Source of the DNA: an uncultured Woeseiaceae bacterium
GTDB taxonomy: Bacteria > Pseudomonadota > Gammaproteobacteria > Steroidobacterales > Woeseiaceae
Assembly: GCA_947258485.1 (NCBI GenBank)
Contig: CAMYIS010000188.1
Location: 1 to 37,417 of the forward strand
Direction: 5' to 3'
DNA length: 37,417 nt
Both the position numbers and the translations under genes were made by a program. The notes beneath the pieces are model-generated. The model made no database searches and was not told the DNA's origin. It worked only from the letters and a program-made list of their open reading frames with translations. Positions 34,310 through 37,417 of this stretch are shown piece by piece; the stretch's first letter is position 1, and the number at the start of each line of letters is the position of its first letter.

Positions 34310-35920
34310 CTACGCGGGCACTGTTCCCGTGACGATGTTCTGGAACGCGATGTACTGGTCGATACTGCTGCCCAGGCCGTGGCTGATACCGAGGCCCTGA
34401 TACAGAGCGTCGAAGTTCGCTTCTTCGCCGTGCAGGGCCATGTAGTTGAGTATCACCGAGTTGACCAGCAGGTTTACGTTATTGGCCATCGGCGTTGCCG
34501 CCCGCTGTACCGAACCACCAGCGTCCATATAGCCGATCTGCTGGTGCTGCATCTGTTCCTCTGGGGTGCCGCCGCGCAGTACGGGTCGTCCGCCGAGTCG
34601 GGGCGGGTTGTAGACGAGGAAAAACGAGCCGGCAGTCGACGAATTGTCACTCGTCCATTCGCCCTTGCCGCGGCCGTCCACCGAATTGTCGATCGCGCCG
34701 TTCGAAGAGAGCGAGCCATCGCTGAAGACGTAGAGCATGACGGGCTTGTCGAGAAGTGCCGCGTACTCGAGACAGGCGCCCATGCACTGGCCGGCGCGGA
34801 AGTCTTTGACCTCGCCCTCGGCGCGTGCGCCGCCGTGATAGTCGTAGCCGCCCATCTCGACGCAGCCGGCGCCGGCGAAGCCGTTCATGACGAGCTTCAT
34901 GATCGAAGCCGTCTTCTGGAATTCGCGTCCGTCGCGATCGCCGGCAAAGAACTCGTTCGAGGTGAAGATGCCGGTGGCATCGTCCACGATCATTGCATCG
35001 GCACCCGGGTCGATCGGGGTACCGCCGAAGCGGTCCGCGATATGCGCCGCCTTGAGGTAGCCGCAGCGCACAGCCTTGTCGATGTCGATGTCCCGGTTCA
35101 CCAGGTTTTCGACCTCGGCAACCTTGCTGTCCGAGAGGCGATAGATCGATTCCATGACCATGGTCGCGTCGTCCTTCGACAGGATGCCGACGAGGTCGCC
35201 CGTGTCGACGAGGTTGACGACGTCACTCGGACGGTCAACCTTGGTCGGGCGCAGCTCGGGATCGTACAGCGCCAGCGGCAGCATCGAGTTGCCGCCCGAA
35301 TCGGTATTCTCCGAGCCGGATAGCGTCAGGATCGAACCCTTGGCGCCGGCGAGAGCAATGCCATACATCGGGTTGTGAGGGTTATTACCTGTGTCGTTAT
35401 CCGAGCGCGCCGGTATTATTGCACCGTTGATATTGGCTGCCGTCGTCGCGCTGACCCTCGACAAGATGCCGCGACGAAACGCGCTGTCAAAGTGGAAACC
35501 TAGCCCTAAGTCAAAGTTTGCGAACGCATTGCCGTTAGCGTCAGTGAGTCCGGGAACCATGTCGCCCGGCAGCCCCATCTTCTCGTAACCCTGTGTGCTC
35601 AGGAAATCGCTCTGGCCGCCCTGTCCGCCAACCAGGACGTTTGAGCCGGCGATATTGACGCCGCCCGCCAGGTCGAAGCAGATAAACGGGATCTTCCCTG
35701 CACCATCCGTGATGTTGCATTCAGCCGGGGCTCGCAGGACGTCGAGATCCGGCGAAAGGTCAGCGAATGCATTGCGCGGATTGAGCAACGGGGCGATTCC
35801 GCCGACCGTGTAAGCCGCACCTGTCATAAAGCCCTGCGACAAAAACTGGCGTCGCGTGACAGGACGCGGATGATCGGTGTGAAGCAGCGGCAAATCCCAG
35901 TTGCCTTTGTCTCGTTTCAT
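34310..35920 (-). CDS. Tat-exported DUF1501-family protein
   Basis: 536 residues. Twin-arginine signal VTRRQFLSQGFMTGAAYTVG (21-40), then a sulfatase-like alpha/beta body as in DUF1501 proteins: PFICFDLAGGVNIAGSNVLV, GGQGGQSDFLSTQGYEKMG, NNPHNPMYGIALAGAKGSIL, GGYDYHGG and KPVMLYVFSDGSLSSNGAID. Gly-rich segments fit a beta-sheet core. Exported folded across the inner membrane, probably binding metal; function unknown. DUF1501 genes usually travel with DUF1800 genes; here the partner is a LamG-type protein whose stop overlaps this ATG as ATGA (35917-35920). A strong terminator follows. Confidence 0.85.
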   Translation of the reverse strand: MKRDKGNWDLPLLHTDHPRPVTRRQFLSQGFMTGAAYTVGGIAPLLNPRNAFADLSPDLDVLRAPAECNITDGAGKIPFICFDLAGGVNIAGSNVLVGGQGGQSDFLSTQGYEKMGLPGDMVPGLTDANGNAFANFDLGLGFHFDSAFRRGILSRVSATTAANINGAIIPARSDNDTGNNPHNPMYGIALAGAKGSILTLSGSENTDSGGNSMLPLALYDPELRPTKVDRPSDVVNLVDTGDLVGILSKDDATMVMESIYRLSDSKVAEVENLVNRDIDIDKAVRCGYLKAAHIADRFGGTPIDPGADAMIVDDATGIFTSNEFFAGDRDGREFQKTASIMKLVMNGFAGAGCVEMGGYDYHGGARAEGEVKDFRAGQCMGACLEYAALLDKPVMLYVFSDGSLSSNGAIDNSVDGRGKGEWTSDNSSTAGSFFLVYNPPRLGGRPVLRGGTPEEQMQHQQIGYMDAGGSVQRAATPMANNVNLLVNSVILNYMALHGEEANFDALYQGLGISHGLGSSIDQYIAFQNIVTGTVPA

Positions 35921-37417
35921 GTGCCGCCGCCCGAGTTAAATGCGGCGAGTTCGTCGTGAACGATCGTGTAGCTGGGCTGCGAGTCAAGCTGGGGGCTCGT
36001 CGATGAATGTCCGACTGCGCGGGCAATCAACGGCTCAACAAAGCTGTCGCGATTGGCAACGCTGAAAGCCTGCCCGGGCGCTGCACCGAAGTTGAATCCG
36101 GGCCAAATCGATGCGTCCTCGACGGCCGCGTCGCAGTACTGGATCGCGAGCTGCGCAATGGCAACCTGGTGCGACGACAATACGGCTTCGATGTTCTCGA
36201 CCGCCGGCAGCGACTGGCGCAGCTCCTGGTAGGTCTCATCTACGAGGAAGTTTCCGCCACGCTGGTAGGTCGTGCGATCGATACCCGTGATCGCGCCGTA
36301 GGTCGCGTCAATCTCGTCGAAAGTCCTGACGCCAATGTCCGAACTGCGTTCTTCAGCCGTTGCGATGTAGTCGGTCAAGACCAGCATCGGGTCTTCGGTG
36401 CGGTTGAAAACGACGCCGTCAAGGTTGTCGAACGTCAGGAAGAACTCGTCGTCCTGCGGTCCTTTCTGGAGCGGCAGCACCGCGCCAAGCACCGACAGCG
36501 GCTGGCCGAGCTCGTCCAGTGTCGCGCCGACCAGGTCAAGCGTCTCATCCATGTTGGCGTAACTCTGTCCGACCGGCGCCTCTTGTCCATTCATCGCGAC
36601 GCGCATGCCCTGCATGCTGATGCCGGTCGGTGTCGAGCCGTCAATCGTCGTGAAATGGGGCTTGTCGAATAGATATGCGTACGAGTCGAACTGCTGAGCT
36701 TCGAACAGGACGTAAGACGTCTGCACGGGTGCGCCGATCCGCTCGGAGATATCGAACAGCAGATAGAAGCGTTCACCGACACCTGCGTCAAAGTTCTGCA
36801 CGATTTGTTCTTCGGCTAGCGCGCGGCGATGAATGGCCGCGAGGCGGAACGTGCCCTCCCACAGTCCGTCACCCGATGCCTCGTTGCCGAGTACCAGGGC
36901 GAATGTGTCCTGCCAGTCGACGAACGTTCCTCCGGGAATGGGATCGGCATTGCTGACGAGCTGACCGTTAACGTAAATTCTGCGTCCGTCAATCGGGTGG
37001 TACGTTGCGACGACGTGCTGCAATGTTGCTTGCAAGACCTCATCGGCGTCCGGTGTGGACAGCTGCGGATTGCCGTTCAGGTCGGTCAACGGGTCGCCGT
37101 TGGCGTCCTGCGCATTCGTACGCAACAGGAAGTCATAGTTATAGAGCGTCTGCTGCAGCGTGAAGTTACGAGACGTCTGGCCGGCCGAGTAGCTGACGAT
37201 CTTGGACATCTCCTGCGTCACGTTCGCCGGTACGACCCAGGCCTCGATCGAAAACTCGCCGGATTCCTGCAGTATGTCAGCGAGTTTCTTGCTGGCCGTC
37301 GTCGAACCCTGTGCTTTGCCCGGGCCCTGCGCCTGGTTGTAGCCTATCGTGATGCCCCAGCCGCCGTACCAGGTGACGTCACCCGAGAAGTTCAGGTCGA
37401 TGGCCGGATCGACGCCG
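35917..37417 (-). CDS. Large extracellular protein with LamG-type (concanavalin-like) domain, 5' end outside the window
   Basis: At least 500 residues; the frame is open to the window edge, so the start is missing. The visible N-terminal part is a LamG/concanavalin-like jelly roll (SGEFSIEAWVVPANVT, SYSAGQTSRNFTLQQTLYNY, VVATYHPIDGRRIYVNGQLV, DTFALVLGNEASGDGLWEGT, FRLAAIHRRALAEEQI), a fold used for sugar or ligand binding on cell surfaces. The C-terminal half (residues about 250-500) is unassigned. An internal GTG at 37221 is not the start, since LamG strands lie before it. It is translationally coupled to the Tat-exported DUF1501 protein, suggesting they work together at the cell surface or periplasm. 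Confidence 0.8.
   Translation of the reverse strand, partial: GVDPAIDLNFSGDVTWYGGWGITIGYNQAQGPGKAQGSTTASKKLADILQESGEFSIEAWVVPANVTQEMSKIVSYSAGQTSRNFTLQQTLYNYDFLLRTNAQDANGDPLTDLNGNPQLSTPDADEVLQATLQHVVATYHPIDGRRIYVNGQLVSNADPIPGGTFVDWQDTFALVLGNEASGDGLWEGTFRLAAIHRRALAEEQIVQNFDAGVGERFYLLFDISERIGAPVQTSYVLFEAQQFDSYAYLFDKPHFTTIDGSTPTGISMQGMRVAMNGQEAPVGQSYANMDETLDLVGATLDELGQPLSVLGAVLPLQKGPQDDEFFLTFDNLDGVVFNRTEDPMLVLTDYIATAEERSSDIGVRTFDEIDATYGAITGIDRTTYQRGGNFLVDETYQELRQSLPAVENIEAVLSSHQVAIAQLAIQYCDAAVEDASIWPGFNFGAAPGQAFSVANRDSFVEPLIARAVGHSSTSPQLDSQPSYTIVHDELAAFNSGGGT

Noticed and set aside
34190..35323. Long plus-strand open frame (377 codons) antisense to the DUF1501 gene
   Set aside because: Arg/Val-rich shadow with no family features; the minus-strand frame carries a Tat signal and domain motifs.

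Overview
The window is about 37.4 kb of dense, GC-rich bacterial DNA. Its gene set (MsrPQ, MsrA, FolE, MurI, an MscS-type channel, a PA0069-type radical SAM protein, a 7Fe ferredoxin, Tat-exported DUF1501 protein) points to a gammaproteobacterium, perhaps a marine or sediment heterotroph; the family-level guess is inference. No tRNA, rRNA, insertion sequence, phage gene or CRISPR array was seen. Layout, left to right: (1) 1-5.1 kb: 3' part of groEL, a tiny glycine-zipper protein coupled to an SRPBCC protein, an outer-membrane beta-barrel protein, a TM-repeat channel-like protein and a broken hsp20. (2) 5.1-7.9 kb: a membrane protein/XRE regulator pair, then msrPQ (periplasmic methionine-sulfoxide repair) with a frameshifted msrP. 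(3) 7.9-12.5 kb: DsbA-like oxidoreductase, epoxide-hydrolase-like enzyme, DksA-like zinc-finger protein, DUF4412 protein, and an SDR/STAS-like coupled pair. (4) 12.5-16.0 kb: a complete-looking T-box riboswitch (AUC specifier, TGGT acceptor bulge, competing antiterminator and terminator) in front of a eukaryote-like (type 2) ileS. This is the most striking element, because tRNA-sensing T-boxes belong mainly to Firmicutes, Actinobacteria and a few other phyla. (5) 16-20 kb: a small unknown protein behind a leader of GGA-containing hairpins, a SRPBCC/GyrI-like protein, murI and an M49-like lipoprotein peptidase. (6) 20-25.4 kb: a minus-strand operon (TPR/TonB-C protein, msrA, folE, SMP-30-like) and a radical SAM gene with a LexA-type box over its promoter. 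(7) 25.4-37.4 kb: glycine-zipper lipoprotein, orphan CDF C-terminal domain, mscS, rhomboid protease, an SRPBCC-NUDIX-MBL overlapping operon, a 7Fe ferredoxin, haloalkane dehalogenase, HSL-type hydrolase, a carnosine-methyltransferase-like protein, and a DUF1501/LamG export pair cut by the window end. A second theme is damage. Six conserved genes carry lesions: groEL (24 codons missing in frame, including the ATPase Asp), hsp20, msrP, ileS, folE and fdxA (frame breaks). Most lesions sit in or beside the most conserved motif of the gene, and several can be explained by deletion between short direct repeats. Since groEL and ileS are normally essential, assembly or cloning error is the leading explanation; real gene decay is the alternative. 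Functionally the window joins oxidative-damage repair (MsrPQ, MsrA, DsbA-like), protein quality control (GroEL, Hsp20, rhomboid), osmotic release (MscS and a TM-repeat protein), and detoxification or catabolic hydrolases.
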